Shown: positions 1 through 8,294, numbered from the stretch's first letter. The stretch is 64,000 bases of DNA from Brevibacterium sp. XM4083 (GCF_006489205.2 NZ_VFYR02000005.1:1-64000), one strand, 5' to 3'. The notes: a model not told the origin generated them from the sequence alone. A program made the numbers and translations.

Positions 1-42
1 AAGGTGTGGAGTTGACTGGTACTAATACGCCGATCACTCACA
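1..42 (+). rRNA. 23S rRNA, 3' end only
   Basis: The window opens inside the conserved last bases of large-subunit rRNA. The stretch GACTGGTACTAATACGCCGA is the characteristic helix-101 region next to the 23S 3' end. The rest of the gene lies before position 1. The exact mature 3' end cannot be fixed because the pairing 5' end is outside the window, so the boundary is approximate. Confidence 0.9.
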
Positions 43-181
43 TAACCCATGAACGGGTTGGTGTGTGCGGGAGTAACGATTAAGTGTTTTTGGTGTGATC
101 ACATTGTGGTGTTCGCGTTCGCTGTGCGGTTCTTGGACCATTACCACACGCAAGTAAGTAGTGTGTGGGTGGTTGGTTGGT
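43..181 (+). other. 23S-5S internal transcribed spacer
   Basis: This is about 140 bp of rRNA spacer with no gene. The arms CCACAC (144-149) and GTGTGG (163-168) can pair just before the 5S gene and may form part of an RNase processing stem; this is inferred from pairing only. Confidence 0.6.
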
Positions 182-304
182 TTTGCGGTGGTGATAGTGG
201 TGGGGAAACGCCCGGTTAACCGTTCCGATCCCGGTAGCTAAGCCCATGTCATGCTGATGGTACTGCAACTTGGTGGTTGTGGGAGAGTAAGTGACTGCCG
301 CAAT
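182..304 (+). rRNA. rrf: 5S rRNA
   Basis: The sequence has the actinobacterial 5S core, including GGGAAACGCCCGGTTAACCG, CCGATCCCGGTAGCTAAGC and GATGGTACTGC, followed by GGGAGAGTA. The ends pair as helix I (TTGCGGTGG near 182 with CTGCCGCAA near 296-304). It is the last gene of the rRNA operon. Mature ends are good to a few bases. Confidence 0.92.
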
Positions 305-315
305 ATTCTTTGATG

Positions 316-349
316 GTGGGGGCACTCCTTTGTGGGGTGCCCCCACTTT
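316..349 (+). terminator. rRNA operon intrinsic terminator
   Basis: A perfect 10-bp stem, GTGGGGGCAC (316-325) with GTGCCCCCAC (337-346), is followed by a short T run. It lies 12 bp after the 5S gene and ends the rRNA operon. No gene starts before the convergent acetyltransferase. Confidence 0.85.
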
Positions 350-401
350 CTGCATTCATGCACCGGACCGGGTGTCGCGCCGGTTGGGGTGTCTGCTGTA
401 G

Positions 402-1058
402 TCAGCTGGGGGTGTCGAGTCCGAGGAAGCGGCGGACTGCCTCGGTGCCGGTGACCTCGACCGGCTCGGGCCCGCGAATGATGTCGGCAGCCGGCAGCAT
501 CAGCTGGTGCTCCGTGTGCGCTTTGCCGTCCTGGACGACGATGCGCTTCTGCCCGTTGGGGGAGTAGCCGAGCTTCTCGGAGACCCGGCGACTCGGATCG
601 TTGCCGTCGATATGCGCGGTATGGAAGACCTCGACGTCGAAGTGATCGGTGAACGCGGTGACGACGGCACGACGCATCTGCGTCCCGTACCCCTGACCCT
701 GCTCGGCCCGTGCCAGCCACGATCCTGTCGTCACCGACTTCGTGGCGAGGAAGTCCTTGCCGGTGATGCCCTGCAGGCCGATGACCCGTCCATCGACGCG
801 GACGGTGAACTCGATGGTCCACTCCTGCCGTGAGAAGTTCGCCCGAGTGGCCCACTGGAACTGAGCGATGTTCGTCGCGATCTCCTCATCGGTTCCCGAA
901 TCCCAGTCGACGAGGAATGCCGGCGCAGTGTCACGCCGGACTCCGCCACGGGCGATCTCTGCGAGTTCGGGATAATCGGACTCCCGTGTCGGCGTGAGTT
1001 CCATCGTTCCCATCGTGATGCGCAGCCCGAAGGGCGGCCAGATCGCTGCCAAATCCAT
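402..1058 (-). CDS. GNAT family N-acetyltransferase
   Basis: This predicted cytoplasmic 218-aa protein has the RimJ/RimL-like GNAT fold. The middle has the acetyl-CoA-binding segment with ARAEQGQGYGTQMR (the R/Q-x-x-G-x-G/A loop, here QGYGT). The C-terminal part of the fold carries DGNDPSRRVSEKLGYS, the usual N-x-x-S-x-x-x-x-E-K-x-G-Y ending of alpha4-beta7. The substrate cannot be told from sequence; relatives acetylate ribosomal-protein N-termini, antibiotics or small amines. The start at 1058 is supported by a minus-strand TAGACT whose last T is 7 nt before the ATG, so the mRNA is probably leaderless. An internal Met (MGTMELTPTR) is a less likely start. The gene converges on the rRNA operon. 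Confidence 0.8.
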   Translation of the reverse strand: MDLAAIWPPFGLRITMGTMELTPTRESDYPELAEIARGGVRRDTAPAFLVDWDSGTDEEIATNIAQFQWATRANFSRQEWTIEFTVRVDGRVIGLQGITGKDFLATKSVTTGSWLARAEQGQGYGTQMRRAVVTAFTDHFDVEVFHTAHIDGNDPSRRVSEKLGYSPNGQKRIVVQDGKAHTEHQLMLPAADIIRGPEPVEVTGTEAVRRFLGLDTPS

Positions 1059-1168
1059 GCCCCGAGTCTAGGCCTCAGCGACCCCGAAGGGGGCTCAGCG
1101 TGCCGGAAGGGGACTCCGCGTTCCGACATCGACATGTCGCGCGCCCATCGGGTGCGGAGAGGGGCGGG

Positions 1169-1684
1169 TCAGCGGGGGCCGATCGTGCCGTAGGCCTTGC
1201 GCCACCGCAGCAGCGGCTGCGACTTGCCGCTGTCGGCACCGGCGCCGAGGGCGATGACCTCCCCGACGACGAGACTGTGGGTGGCGACGGTGAGGATGTC
1301 GGTGAGCCGGAGCTCGAACCAGGCGATCGCGCCGTCGAGCACGGGCTGTCCCGACCGCGGGGCAGGGAAGTTCCCGATCCCGCCGAGCGCACCGTAGAGA
1401 GGCTGACCCGAAGCGCCGAGCCGTTCGGAGAGATCCCGCTGATCAGAGGCGAGGACGGAGATCGCGAAATGGTCGCTCATCTCCAAGGTCTCCATCATCC
1501 GCGACCCCGAGTAGATGCTCACCGCCATCGTCGGCGGGTCGTAGGAGACGTCGAGGAACGAGTCGACCGTGATCGCATGCGCCGCCTGCCCGCGCCTGGC
1601 CGAGACCACGGCGACAGCGGCGGCGATGTCGTCACTGAGCTCGCGGTAGCGCTCTGTGAGCGAATACTCGTGGGACCGATCCAT
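1169..1684 (-). CDS. Flavin reductase-like FMN-binding protein
   Basis: This 171-aa protein resembles the HpaC/split-barrel flavin reductases, which use NAD(P)H to reduce FMN or FAD for a partner monooxygenase. Visible family features are an N-terminal AVAVVSARRG strand, the SFLDVSYDPPTMAVSI flavin-contact segment, then HFAISVLASDQRDLS and the late HSLVVGEVIAL strand. No partner monooxygenase lies nearby, so the role is generic. An upstream ATG at 1693 is open in frame, but it overlaps the TAGAAT -10 element (1692-1697 on the complement). A leaderless mRNA would begin at the second Met at 1684, 8 nt from the -10, so I chose that start. Confidence 0.75.
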   Translation of the reverse strand: MDRSHEYSLTERYRELSDDIAAAVAVVSARRGQAAHAITVDSFLDVSYDPPTMAVSIYSGSRMMETLEMSDHFAISVLASDQRDLSERLGASGQPLYGALGGIGNFPAPRSGQPVLDGAIAWFELRLTDILTVATHSLVVGEVIALGAGADSGKSQPLLRWRKAYGTIGPR

Positions 1685-1715
1685 GGTTCCCATTCTAGGG
1701 AACTACAATGGAGCC
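1685..1715. promoter_or_regulatory. Back-to-back leaderless divergent promoter
   Basis: Two -10-like boxes face apart within 31 bp: TAGAAT on the minus strand (complement of 1692-1697) and TACAAT on the plus strand (1704-1709). Each is followed at 8 or 7 nt by a start codon (1684 minus, 1716 plus). Each -35 region would lie inside the other gene's coding start. Confidence 0.7.
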
Positions 1716-1970
1716 ATGACCTATCCAGCTACAGGCGGTTCGGCGACGATCGAGCGCGAGCAGAGCGAGCAGCTTGTCGAACCCGGTGACCACGAACGGT
1801 ACAGCCACTACGCGCCCAAGGACAAGATCATGGAGTCCATGGTCACGGGCACCCCGCTCATCGCCCTGTGCGGAAAGGTGTGGGTGCCGAGCCGGGACCC
1901 CGAGCGCTTCCCCGTCTGCCCGAAATGCAAAGAGATCTTCGAATCGATGCCTGAAGGACCCAAGGAGTAA
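1716..1970 (+). CDS. DUF3039 zinc-ribbon-like protein
   Basis: This is an 84-aa actinobacterial protein of unknown function. The C-terminal half has a single C-x(n)-C-P-x-C pattern (LCGKVW...FPVCPKCKEIFE), which looks like a small metal-binding ribbon. The middle has an HERYSHY...MESMVTGTPL segment typical of DUF3039. The ATG at 1716 follows TACAAT by 7 nt, giving a leaderless transcript. The stop codon abuts the helicase ATG (TAA then ATG, no gap), so the two are co-transcribed and probably act together. A nucleic-acid or protein adaptor role for the helicase is possible but is inference only. Confidence 0.8.
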   Translation: MTYPATGGSATIEREQSEQLVEPGDHERYSHYAPKDKIMESMVTGTPLIALCGKVWVPSRDPERFPVCPKCKEIFESMPEGPKE

Positions 1971-3752
1971 ATGGCCGCGGAACGTCTCCCAGGGACCTCC
2001 GCCGCCGAACAGCTCCCACCGGCCTTCCCCGAGCGCGCAGCGTGGGGAACGGCCGGCAAACTGCGCGCATGGCAGGCCGAGGCCCTCGACCTCTACTTCC
2101 GGGACCAGCCCAAGGACTTCCTCGCCGTGGCGACCCCGGGCGCCGGCAAGACGACGTTCGCGCTGCGCCTGGCCGCCGAACTCCTCGCCCAGCGCGTCGT
2201 CAACCGCGTCACCGTCGTCGCACCCACCGAACACCTCAAGGTCCAGTGGGCCGACTCGGCCGCGCGCGTCGGCATCAAACTCGACCCGCACTTCAAGAAC
2301 TCGCAGGGCAAGCACGCCCCCGGGTACCACGGAGTCGCCCTCACCTACGCCCAGGTCGCTGCGAAGCCCGCACTCCACCACAACCGCACCGCTGCCGGGC
2401 GAACCCTCGTCATCCTCGACGAGGTCCACCACGCCGGTGACGCCCTGTCCTGGGGCGATGCCGTGCGAGAGGCCTTCGGCCCGGCGGTGCGACGCCTGTC
2501 GCTGACCGGCACCCCGTTCCGGTCGGACACCTCGCCGATCCCGTTCGTCACCTATGCCCCCGACGCCGAGGGCATCCGCACCTCCGTCGCCGACTACTCG
2601 TACGGCTACGGCCGCGCACTCAAGGACTCCGTCGTCCGCCCCGTCCTCTTCCTCGCCTACGCCGGTGCGATGTCGTGGCGGACGAAGGCCGGAGACGAGA
2701 TGTCGCACGTCCTCGGCGAGGAGACGACGAAGGACATCAACTCCCAGGCCTGGCGGACCGCGCTCGATCCCGCCGGCGACTGGATCCCCGCCGTGCTCAA
2801 AGCTGCCGACATCCGGCTGACCGAGGTCCGCCGCACCGTCCCCGACGCCGGTGGCCTCGTCATCGCCACCGACCAGGACGCCGCCCGCGCCTATGCGAAG
2901 GTGCTGCGCGAGATCACGGGGGAGAGGCCCACCGTCGTCCTCTCCGACGAAGCCGGCGCCTCCGCGCGCATCGAGGAGTTCCAGAACTCGACGGACCGGT
3001 GGATGGTCGCTGTGCGCATGGTCTCCGAAGGCGTCGACGTCCCGCGTCTGTGCGTCGGCGTCTACGCGACCTCGTCGTCGACCCCGCTCTTCTTCGCACA
3101 GGCCATCGGCCGCTTCGTGCGCGCCCGCAAGCGCGGGGAGACCGCCTCGGTGTTCCTGCCCTCGGTGCCGATCCTCCTCGCCCTGGCCAACACGATGGAG
3201 GTCGAACGCGACCACGCCCTCGACCGGCCCCGCAACGAGGACGAGAACGACGTCGTCGTCTTCGACGATCAGGCCCTCGAACAGGCCAACCGCAACGAGG
3301 GCGCGTCCGACCAGCTCGGGTCGTTCGAAGCCCTCGGCGCTGAGGCGCTCTTCGACCGGGTGCTCTTCGACGGCGGTGAGTTCGGCACCGGTGGCGCGAT
3401 CGGCTCCGAGGACGAACTCGACTTCATCGGCATACCCGGCCTCCTCGAACCCGAACAGGTCCATGAGCTGCTGCGCACCCAGCAGGCCAGGCAGGCGCAG
3501 CGGAAGACCGCGGCGGCACCGCCCGCGGCAGAGGTCCACACCAGCGAACTCGAGCACCGGGCGATGAAGGAGGAGCGCGACCAGCTCCAGAGCCTCGTCG
3601 GCGCGTGGTCGCGGCGGACCGGCACCCCGCACAAGAACGTCCACGTCGAACTCCGCAGAGCGTGCGGCGGCCCGGCGGTCGCCCAGGCCACCCGTGAGCA
3701 GATCCAGGCGCGGATCAAGAAGCTTCAGGGCTGGTTCATCGGCCGGAAGTGA
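1971..3752 (+). CDS. DEAD/DEAH-box superfamily 2 helicase
   Basis: This 593-aa ATP-dependent helicase or translocase is of the XPB/RecG-like SF2 type. Walker A is ATPGAGKTT (about residues 54-62), Walker B is ILDEVHHAGD (a DEVH box), motif III is SLTGTPFRSD and motif VI is QAIGRFVRARKRGE. The last 150 residues are acidic, then charged with a coiled-coil look (EHRAMKEERDQLQSL), then AHNVH-like GTPHKNVHVELRRACGG near the C-terminus. It is translationally coupled to the DUF3039 gene (zero spacing). It ends 7 bp from the convergent pncB. The substrate (DNA or RNA) is not evident, and no nuclease or methylase neighbours suggest a restriction system. Confidence 0.85.
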   Translation: MAAERLPGTSAAEQLPPAFPERAAWGTAGKLRAWQAEALDLYFRDQPKDFLAVATPGAGKTTFALRLAAELLAQRVVNRVTVVAPTEHLKVQWADSAARVGIKLDPHFKNSQGKHAPGYHGVALTYAQVAAKPALHHNRTAAGRTLVILDEVHHAGDALSWGDAVREAFGPAVRRLSLTGTPFRSDTSPIPFVTYAPDAEGIRTSVADYSYGYGRALKDSVVRPVLFLAYAGAMSWRTKAGDEMSHVLGEETTKDINSQAWRTALDPAGDWIPAVLKAADIRLTEVRRTVPDAGGLVIATDQDAARAYAKVLREITGERPTVVLSDEAGASARIEEFQNSTDRWMVAVRMVSEGVDVPRLCVGVYATSSSTPLFFAQAIGRFVRARKRGETASVFLPSVPILLALANTMEVERDHALDRPRNEDENDVVVFDDQALEQANRNEGASDQLGSFEALGAEALFDRVLFDGGEFGTGGAIGSEDELDFIGIPGLLEPEQVHELLRTQQARQAQRKTAAAPPAAEVHTSELEHRAMKEERDQLQSLVGAWSRRTGTPHKNVHVELRRACGGPAVAQATREQIQARIKKLQGWFIGRK

Positions 3753-3759
3753 CGCGGCC

Positions 3760-5079
3760 TCAGTTCGCGTAGAAGACCGTGGGAATCGCCGGTTCGCCGT
3801 CCTGGAGGCGGCGGGCCGACCGCGGCAGCTCGGCCAGCGACTCGTCGTGGCGGGCGCACGCCTTCTTCACCCCGCCGGGACCGGTGTACGATTCGTCGAC
3901 CTCACCGGCGACGACGAGATCGACCGACAGGTGCCGTCCGTCGTCGAGATCGGCGGGCAGGTCGGGAATGCCGACGGCCTCCTCGACCGCGATCGCCCCG
4001 TCGATGAGGCGCCTGGCCTCCTTGTGTCCGCCGCGGGAGGGCTTGCCGCTGGAGTTCTTCGCCACCGCCGTCCACGTCCCCGCTTCGTCGGCGCGGGCCA
4101 CGAGCTTGTAGACGAGCCCCGCCGCCGGCGCCCCTGACCCGGTGACGACCCGGGTGCCGACACCGTACGCGTCGACGGGGGAGGCCGCGAGCGCGGCGAT
4201 CGCATACTCGTCGAGGTCGCTCGTCACCGTGATCGTCGTGTCCGTGGCCCCGAGGCGGTCGAGGCCGGCCCGCACCTCGCTGGCCTGTTCGATGAGGTCA
4301 CCCGAATCGATGCGGACCCCGCCGAGGCGGTCGCCGGCGAGATCGATCGCCGTCCGCAGCGCCTCCTCGACGTCGTAGGTGTCGAGGAGCAGCGTCGTGT
4401 CGGTGCCCAGCGACGACAGCTGCGCGGCGAACGCCTCGCGTTCGGAGTCGTGGAGGAGCGTGAACGAATGGGCCGAGGTGCCGATCGTCGGCAGGCCGTA
4501 CTCGAGGCCCGCGGCGAGATTCGACGTCGAGGAGAACCCGCCGATGACAGCTGCGCGGGCGGCCGCGACGGCGGCATGTTCGTTCGTCCGCCTCCCGCCC
4601 ATCTCCGCGCACGGACGATCGCCGGCGGCCTGCGCCATCCGGGAGGCCGCGGAGGCGACAGCGCAGTCGTAGTTGAGCGCGGAGAGGATGAGGGTCTCGA
4701 GGATGACGCCCTCGGCGAAGCTCGCCTCGATCGTCAGCAGCGGTGAGCCCGGGAAGTAGATCTCGCCTTCGGCGTACCCGCGGATCGTGCCGGTGAACCG
4801 GTAGTTCGCGAGCCAGTCGATGGTCTCCTTGTCCACGATCTGCTCACGGCTGAGGAAGCTCAGCTGCTCATCGTCGAAGCGGAAGTCCCCGAGCATCTCG
4901 AGGATCCGACCGGTGCCGGCGACGACGCCGTAGCGGCGCCCGGCGGGAAGGCTGCGGCCGAAGACCTCGAAGAGGCTGCGGCGGTGAGCAGCTCCGGATC
5001 TCAAGGCGGCCTGCACCATCGTCAATTCGTACTGATCGGTGAAGAACGCAGTGGAACCGGTGCGTGTGAGATCACTCAT
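3760..5079 (-). CDS. pncB: Nicotinate phosphoribosyltransferase
   Basis: This 439-aa enzyme couples nicotinate and PRPP (with ATP) to nicotinate mononucleotide in the Preiss-Handler NAD salvage route, in the cytoplasm. The N-terminus FFTDQYELTMVQAALRSG and the central GGRRTNEHAAVAAARAA are family signatures. GTSAHSFTLLHDSE carries the histidine that is phosphorylated in the family, and VRIDSGDLIEQA is the phosphate-binding strand. The C-terminus GGVKKACARHDESLAELP is also typical. The length fits the actinobacterial type. TAAGAT on the minus strand ends 8 nt before the ATG, so the mRNA is probably leaderless. It is divergent from clpS, as in M. tuberculosis (Rv1330c/Rv1331). Confidence 0.93.
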   Translation of the reverse strand: MSDLTRTGSTAFFTDQYELTMVQAALRSGAAHRRSLFEVFGRSLPAGRRYGVVAGTGRILEMLGDFRFDDEQLSFLSREQIVDKETIDWLANYRFTGTIRGYAEGEIYFPGSPLLTIEASFAEGVILETLILSALNYDCAVASAASRMAQAAGDRPCAEMGGRRTNEHAAVAAARAAVIGGFSSTSNLAAGLEYGLPTIGTSAHSFTLLHDSEREAFAAQLSSLGTDTTLLLDTYDVEEALRTAIDLAGDRLGGVRIDSGDLIEQASEVRAGLDRLGATDTTITVTSDLDEYAIAALAASPVDAYGVGTRVVTGSGAPAAGLVYKLVARADEAGTWTAVAKNSSGKPSRGGHKEARRLIDGAIAVEEAVGIPDLPADLDDGRHLSVDLVVAGEVDESYTGPGGVKKACARHDESLAELPRSARRLQDGEPAIPTVFYAN

Positions 5080-5131
5080 AGGCGCGATCTTACGTCACGA
5101 CAGCCTCGGCGATCTGCCGTATTGTGGAAAC
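5080..5131. promoter_or_regulatory. Divergent pncB/clpS promoter region
   Basis: The minus-strand -10 TAAGAT (complement of 5087-5092) is 8 nt from the pncB ATG. The plus-strand -10 TATTGT (5120-5125) is 7 nt from the clpS GTG. Both transcripts would lack a 5' leader. Confidence 0.65.
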
Positions 5132-5437
5132 GTGAGCAATCCAACGACCCCTGTTCTCGAACCCGATGTCCGGGAGCGGACCGACCAGGACAGGGCCCGA
5201 CCATGGAAGACCGTCGTCTTCAACGACCCGGTCAATCTCATGAGCTACGTCAGCTACGTCTTCCAGAGCTACTTCGGCTATTCCGCGGAGAAGGCGCACA
5301 CGCTCATGCTCGAAGTCCACGAGAACGGGCGCTCCGTCGTCGCCACCGGCGGACGCGAGGAGATGGAGCGCGACACCCAAGCGATGCACGAATTCGGCCT
5401 ATGGGCCGCGTGCCAACCAGATACAGGATCCGACTGA
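5132..5437 (+). CDS. clpS: ATP-dependent Clp protease adaptor ClpS
   Basis: This 101-aa adaptor delivers N-degron substrates to ClpC/ClpA-ClpP. The core RPWKTVVFNDPVNLMSYV has the FNDP turn, and EVHENGRSVVATGGREEME is the conserved second half that binds the N-end residue and the chaperone. A longer in-frame ATG exists at 5039, but that extension lies inside pncB and its leader. The GTG at 5132 sits 7 nt after TATTGT, so I start there. It is followed after 3 bp by the DUF2017 gene, the same pairing as Rv1331-Rv1332. Confidence 0.92.
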   Translation: MSNPTTPVLEPDVRERTDQDRARPWKTVVFNDPVNLMSYVSYVFQSYFGYSAEKAHTLMLEVHENGRSVVATGGREEMERDTQAMHEFGLWAACQPDTGSD

Positions 5438-5440
5438 CGC

Positions 5441-6025
5441 ATGGCCGCCATAGATGCTCGAGGGGACGACGTCGTCCTCAGACTCGAGGACAACGAACGT
5501 TCCCTCATGCTCACCGTCTTCACCGACCTCGCCGCGCTCCTGAGCGAGGAGACCGAGGACGGCGAGGAGGACAGCCGCCCCGATTCGGAGAACTGGGAGG
5601 CCCGCCTCGGCCTCATCGACCGGCCCCGTCCCGACGACCCGGCCCTGCTCCGTCTCTTCCCCGACGTCGACCCGCTCGACGAGGAGCGGTCCGCGGAGTT
5701 CCGTCGCCTCACCGAATTCGATCTCGCGCAGGCGAAGGCGCACAACGTGCGGATCATCCTCATGGGCCTGCGCCGCGGAGCCGCGATCACCCTGACCCGC
5801 GACGACGTCCTCGCGTGGATGAAGGGACTCAACGACCTGCGGCTCGTCCTCGCCGTGCGCCTGGGCATCGACACCGAGGAAGCTCAGGAGGAGACGTACG
5901 CCCGGCGCGGCGAGCTCGACGAATCCGAAGAGCTCACCCTCACCCTCTACGACTTCCTCACCTGGATCCAGGACCGCCTGACGACGTCCCTGCTCGCGGA
6001 GATGCAGGGGGACGAGGACGCATGA
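5441..6025 (+). CDS. DUF2017 family protein
   Basis: This 194-aa soluble protein of unknown function is conserved beside clpS in Actinomycetota. It is acidic and largely helical: LEDNERSLMLTVFTDLAALLSEE at the start, then PDDPALLRLFPDVDPLDEERSAEFRRLTE, and a C-terminal LYDFLTWIQDRLTTSLL helix. The constant link with ClpS suggests a role connected with regulated proteolysis, but that is inference. Its stop overlaps the next start (ATGA at 6022-6025), so translation is coupled to the metallo-hydrolase. Confidence 0.85.
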   Translation: MAAIDARGDDVVLRLEDNERSLMLTVFTDLAALLSEETEDGEEDSRPDSENWEARLGLIDRPRPDDPALLRLFPDVDPLDEERSAEFRRLTEFDLAQAKAHNVRIILMGLRRGAAITLTRDDVLAWMKGLNDLRLVLAVRLGIDTEEAQEETYARRGELDESEELTLTLYDFLTWIQDRLTTSLLAEMQGDEDA

Positions 6026-6843
6026 GACTCACCGCCCTCGGCACCGCCGGGTCGTTCCCCGGACCCGGATCCGCCGCCAGCTGCTACCTCGTCGAGACCG
6101 ACGAGGAGTCCCCGACGAGGATCGTGCTCGACCTCGGATCCGGGGCGCTCACCCCGCTCCAGCAGGCCGTCGACCTCGACTCCGTGTCCGCGGTCGTGCT
6201 CAGCCACCTCCATCCCGACCACTGCATGGACATGATGGGGCTCTACGTCCGGCACTGCTACGACCCGCGCTTCTTCAGCGGCGACATCACCGACACCGGT
6301 ACCATCCGGACCCGCACGACCGTCCTCGCCCCGGCCGGGGCGAAGGAGCGGCTGACCCGGGCCTACCAGACGCCGCCGGGCAAGTCCCCGGTCGCCGAGG
6401 GCTGCGAGGACACCGACTTCGGTCGGCCCTTCGAGTTCGTCGACCTCGACGACCGCGCCGTGATGACCATCGGGTCGCTCACCGTCGAGGCCTTCCTCGT
6501 CGCCCATCCCGTCGAGACCTACGCGCTGCGGATCACCGATGCGAACGGCCGCGTGCTCGTCTACTCCGCCGACACCGACGAATGCGACAACCTCGTCGCC
6601 GCCGCCGCAGGCGCTGACCTCTTCCTCTGCGAAGCCGCCTTCCAGGAGGGCAGGGACACCGTGCGCGGCGTCCACCTCACCGGTCGCCGCGCCGGCCGGG
6701 TCGCCGCGACCGCCGACGTCAAGTCGCTCGTGCTCACCCACATCCCGGTGTGGACGAACTGCACGATCGTCCGCGGTGAGGCCGCAGGCGAGTACCGTGG
6801 ACCCATCGAACTCGCGAAGCCCGGAGCCTGGTGGACCGTGTGA
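6022..6843 (+). CDS. MBL-fold metallo-hydrolase, Rv1339-like
   Basis: This 273-aa protein has the metallo-beta-lactamase fold, with LSHLHPDHCMDMM as the H-x-H-x-D-H metal motif (about residue 60). Later metal or active-site stretches are FLVAHPVETYALRI, VYSADTDECDNL and LVLTHIPVW. In position and sequence style it matches Rv1339 of M. tuberculosis, described as an atypical cyclic-nucleotide phosphodiesterase, just before rph. A tRNase Z-like activity is the main alternative. The start ATG at 6022 overlaps the preceding stop and gives the standard MRLTALGTAGSFPGPGSAAS beginning. A much longer open frame upstream is out-of-frame DNA of other genes. Confidence 0.85.
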   Translation: MRLTALGTAGSFPGPGSAASCYLVETDEESPTRIVLDLGSGALTPLQQAVDLDSVSAVVLSHLHPDHCMDMMGLYVRHCYDPRFFSGDITDTGTIRTRTTVLAPAGAKERLTRAYQTPPGKSPVAEGCEDTDFGRPFEFVDLDDRAVMTIGSLTVEAFLVAHPVETYALRITDANGRVLVYSADTDECDNLVAAAAGADLFLCEAAFQEGRDTVRGVHLTGRRAGRVAATADVKSLVLTHIPVWTNCTIVRGEAAGEYRGPIELAKPGAWWTV

Positions 6844-6953
6844 GGCCGCCTCGCCGACTCCGCCGACGACCGACCAGCCACCAGCCCTGAGCCATCGAAC
6901 ACCGAGCCACCACCGACCAGCCACCACCCACCGAGACTGAGGACGGACGAATC

Positions 6954-7679
6954 ATGACGCGTGCCGACGGACGACAGGCGGACGAACTCCGCGATGTGAA
7001 GATCACCCGCAACTGGATCACCACGGCCGAGGGCTCGGCGCTCATCGAGTTCGGCAACACCCGGGTGCTGTGCGCGGCCTCCCTGACCGAGGGCGTGCCC
7101 CGCTGGCTCAAGGGCCAGGGCCGTGGCTGGGTGACCGCGGAGTACGCGATGCTCCCGCGCGCCACGGACTCCCGCAGCACCCGCGAATCCGTCAAGGGCA
7201 AGCTCGGGGGCCGCACCCATGAGATCTCCCGCCTCATCGGCCGCAGCCTGCGCGCCGTCATCGACATGACGAAGCTCGGGGAGAACACGCTCGTCCTCGA
7301 CTGCGATGTCCTCCAGGCCGACGGCGGCACCCGCACCGCATCGATCACCGGCGCCTACGTCGCGATGGCCGATGCCATCGAGCGCGGACGCTCGAGCGGC
7401 ATCATCCCGGCCGCGAACCGTCCGCTCACCGACTCCGTCGCCGCCATCAGCGTCGGCATCGTCGAGGGCCGGCCCGTCCTCGACCTGCCCTACGTCGAGG
7501 ACTCGACGGCCGAGACGGACATGAACGTCGTCATGACCGGGTCGGGCAAGTTCGTCGAGGTCCAGGGCACCGCCGAAGGCGTCCCGTTCGATCGGGACGA
7601 ACTCGGTGCCCTCCTCGATCTCGCCGCGAAAGGCTGTAAGGACCTCACCGAACTCCAGGCCGAAGTGCTCGGCCGATGA
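6954..7679 (+). CDS. rph: Ribonuclease PH
   Basis: This 241-aa phosphorolytic 3'-exoribonuclease trims tRNA precursors and other RNA tails. It begins [19 protein letters not shown], then [35 protein letters not shown] in pieces typical of the family, with [14 protein letters not shown], and [19 protein letters not shown] for the phosphate-binding site. The length is normal. The 110-bp spacer before it contains two copies of CCGACCAGCCACCA (near 6870 and 6915) but no clear promoter. It overlaps rdgB by 4 bp (ATGA), the usual rph-rdgB arrangement. Confidence 0.95.
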   Translation: MTRADGRQADELRDVKITRNWITTAEGSALIEFGNTRVLCAASLTEGVPRWLKGQGRGWVTAEYAMLPRATDSRSTRESVKGKLGGRTHEISRLIGRSLRAVIDMTKLGENTLVLDCDVLQADGGTRTASITGAYVAMADAIERGRSSGIIPAANRPLTDSVAAISVGIVEGRPVLDLPYVEDSTAETDMNVVMTGSGKFVEVQGTAEGVPFDRDELGALLDLAAKGCKDLTELQAEVLGR

Positions 7680-8281
7680 CGACGTTCGTCCTCGCCACCC
7701 ACAACGAGAAGAAGAAGCGCGAGCTCCTGGCCATCCTCCTGCCCGTGCTCGGGGAGGACACCACGGTGCTCACCGCCGCCGAGGCGGGTCTGCCCGATGT
7801 CGCCGAGACCGGGGTGACGTTCGAGGAGAACGCGCTCATCAAGGCTCGTGCCGCGGCCCGGGCCACCGGGAAGACGGCGATCGCCGATGACTCCGGCATC
7901 GCCGTCGACGTCCTCGGCGGGGCCCCTGGCATCTTCTCCGCCCGCTGGGCCGGTCGGCACGGAGACGACGCCGCGAACCTCGAGCTCCTCCTCGCCCAGC
8001 TGTCCGACATCGCCGCCGAGCACCGCGGCGCCCAGTTCCGCTGCGCGGCCGCCGCTGTCACCCCCGACGGACGCGAATTCGTCACCGAGGGGGTCATGCC
8101 CGGGCACCTGGCGACCGCACCGGCCGGCGACGGCGGATTCGGCTACGACCCGATCTTCATCCCCAGCGGGTCGGAGATCAGTGCCGCCGAGATGACGCCG
8201 GAGGAGAAGAACGCCCGTTCGCACCGGCGCATCGCCTTCGACGCGCTCGCCGCGATCCTCGGCGCCGAATCCGGACTCTGA
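7676..8281 (+). CDS. rdgB: Non-canonical purine NTP pyrophosphatase (RdgB/HAM1)
   Basis: This 201-aa enzyme hydrolyses dITP, ITP and XTP to monophosphates so that deaminated purines are not built into nucleic acid. [18 protein letters not shown] is the N-terminal substrate loop. [31 protein letters not shown] is the conserved metal and base-recognition region, read here in parts. [13 protein letters not shown] and the C-terminal [15 protein letters not shown] are also signatures. It is translationally coupled to rph. Confidence 0.95.
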   Translation: MTTFVLATHNEKKKRELLAILLPVLGEDTTVLTAAEAGLPDVAETGVTFEENALIKARAAARATGKTAIADDSGIAVDVLGGAPGIFSARWAGRHGDDAANLELLLAQLSDIAAEHRGAQFRCAAAAVTPDGREFVTEGVMPGHLATAPAGDGGFGYDPIFIPSGSEISAAEMTPEEKNARSHRRIAFDALAAILGAESGL

Positions 8282-8294
8282 GACCGCCTCGGCG

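Noticed and set aside
1074..1100. Second copy of the CCCCGAAGGGGG hairpin as a mobile repeat
   Set aside because: Only two copies (here and at 25092) were noticed and each is short; simple terminator-like hairpins explain them.
5039..5437. Longer ClpS starting at 5039
   Set aside because: The extra residues lie inside the start of pncB and have no similarity to ClpS; the GTG at 5132 has a leaderless promoter at the right distance.
4984..6843. A 619-codon frame ending in the MBL-fold protein, as a possible fusion
   Set aside because: The upstream 346 codons are out-of-frame readings of clpS and DUF2017. The ATGA overlap at 6022 gives the conserved N-terminus.
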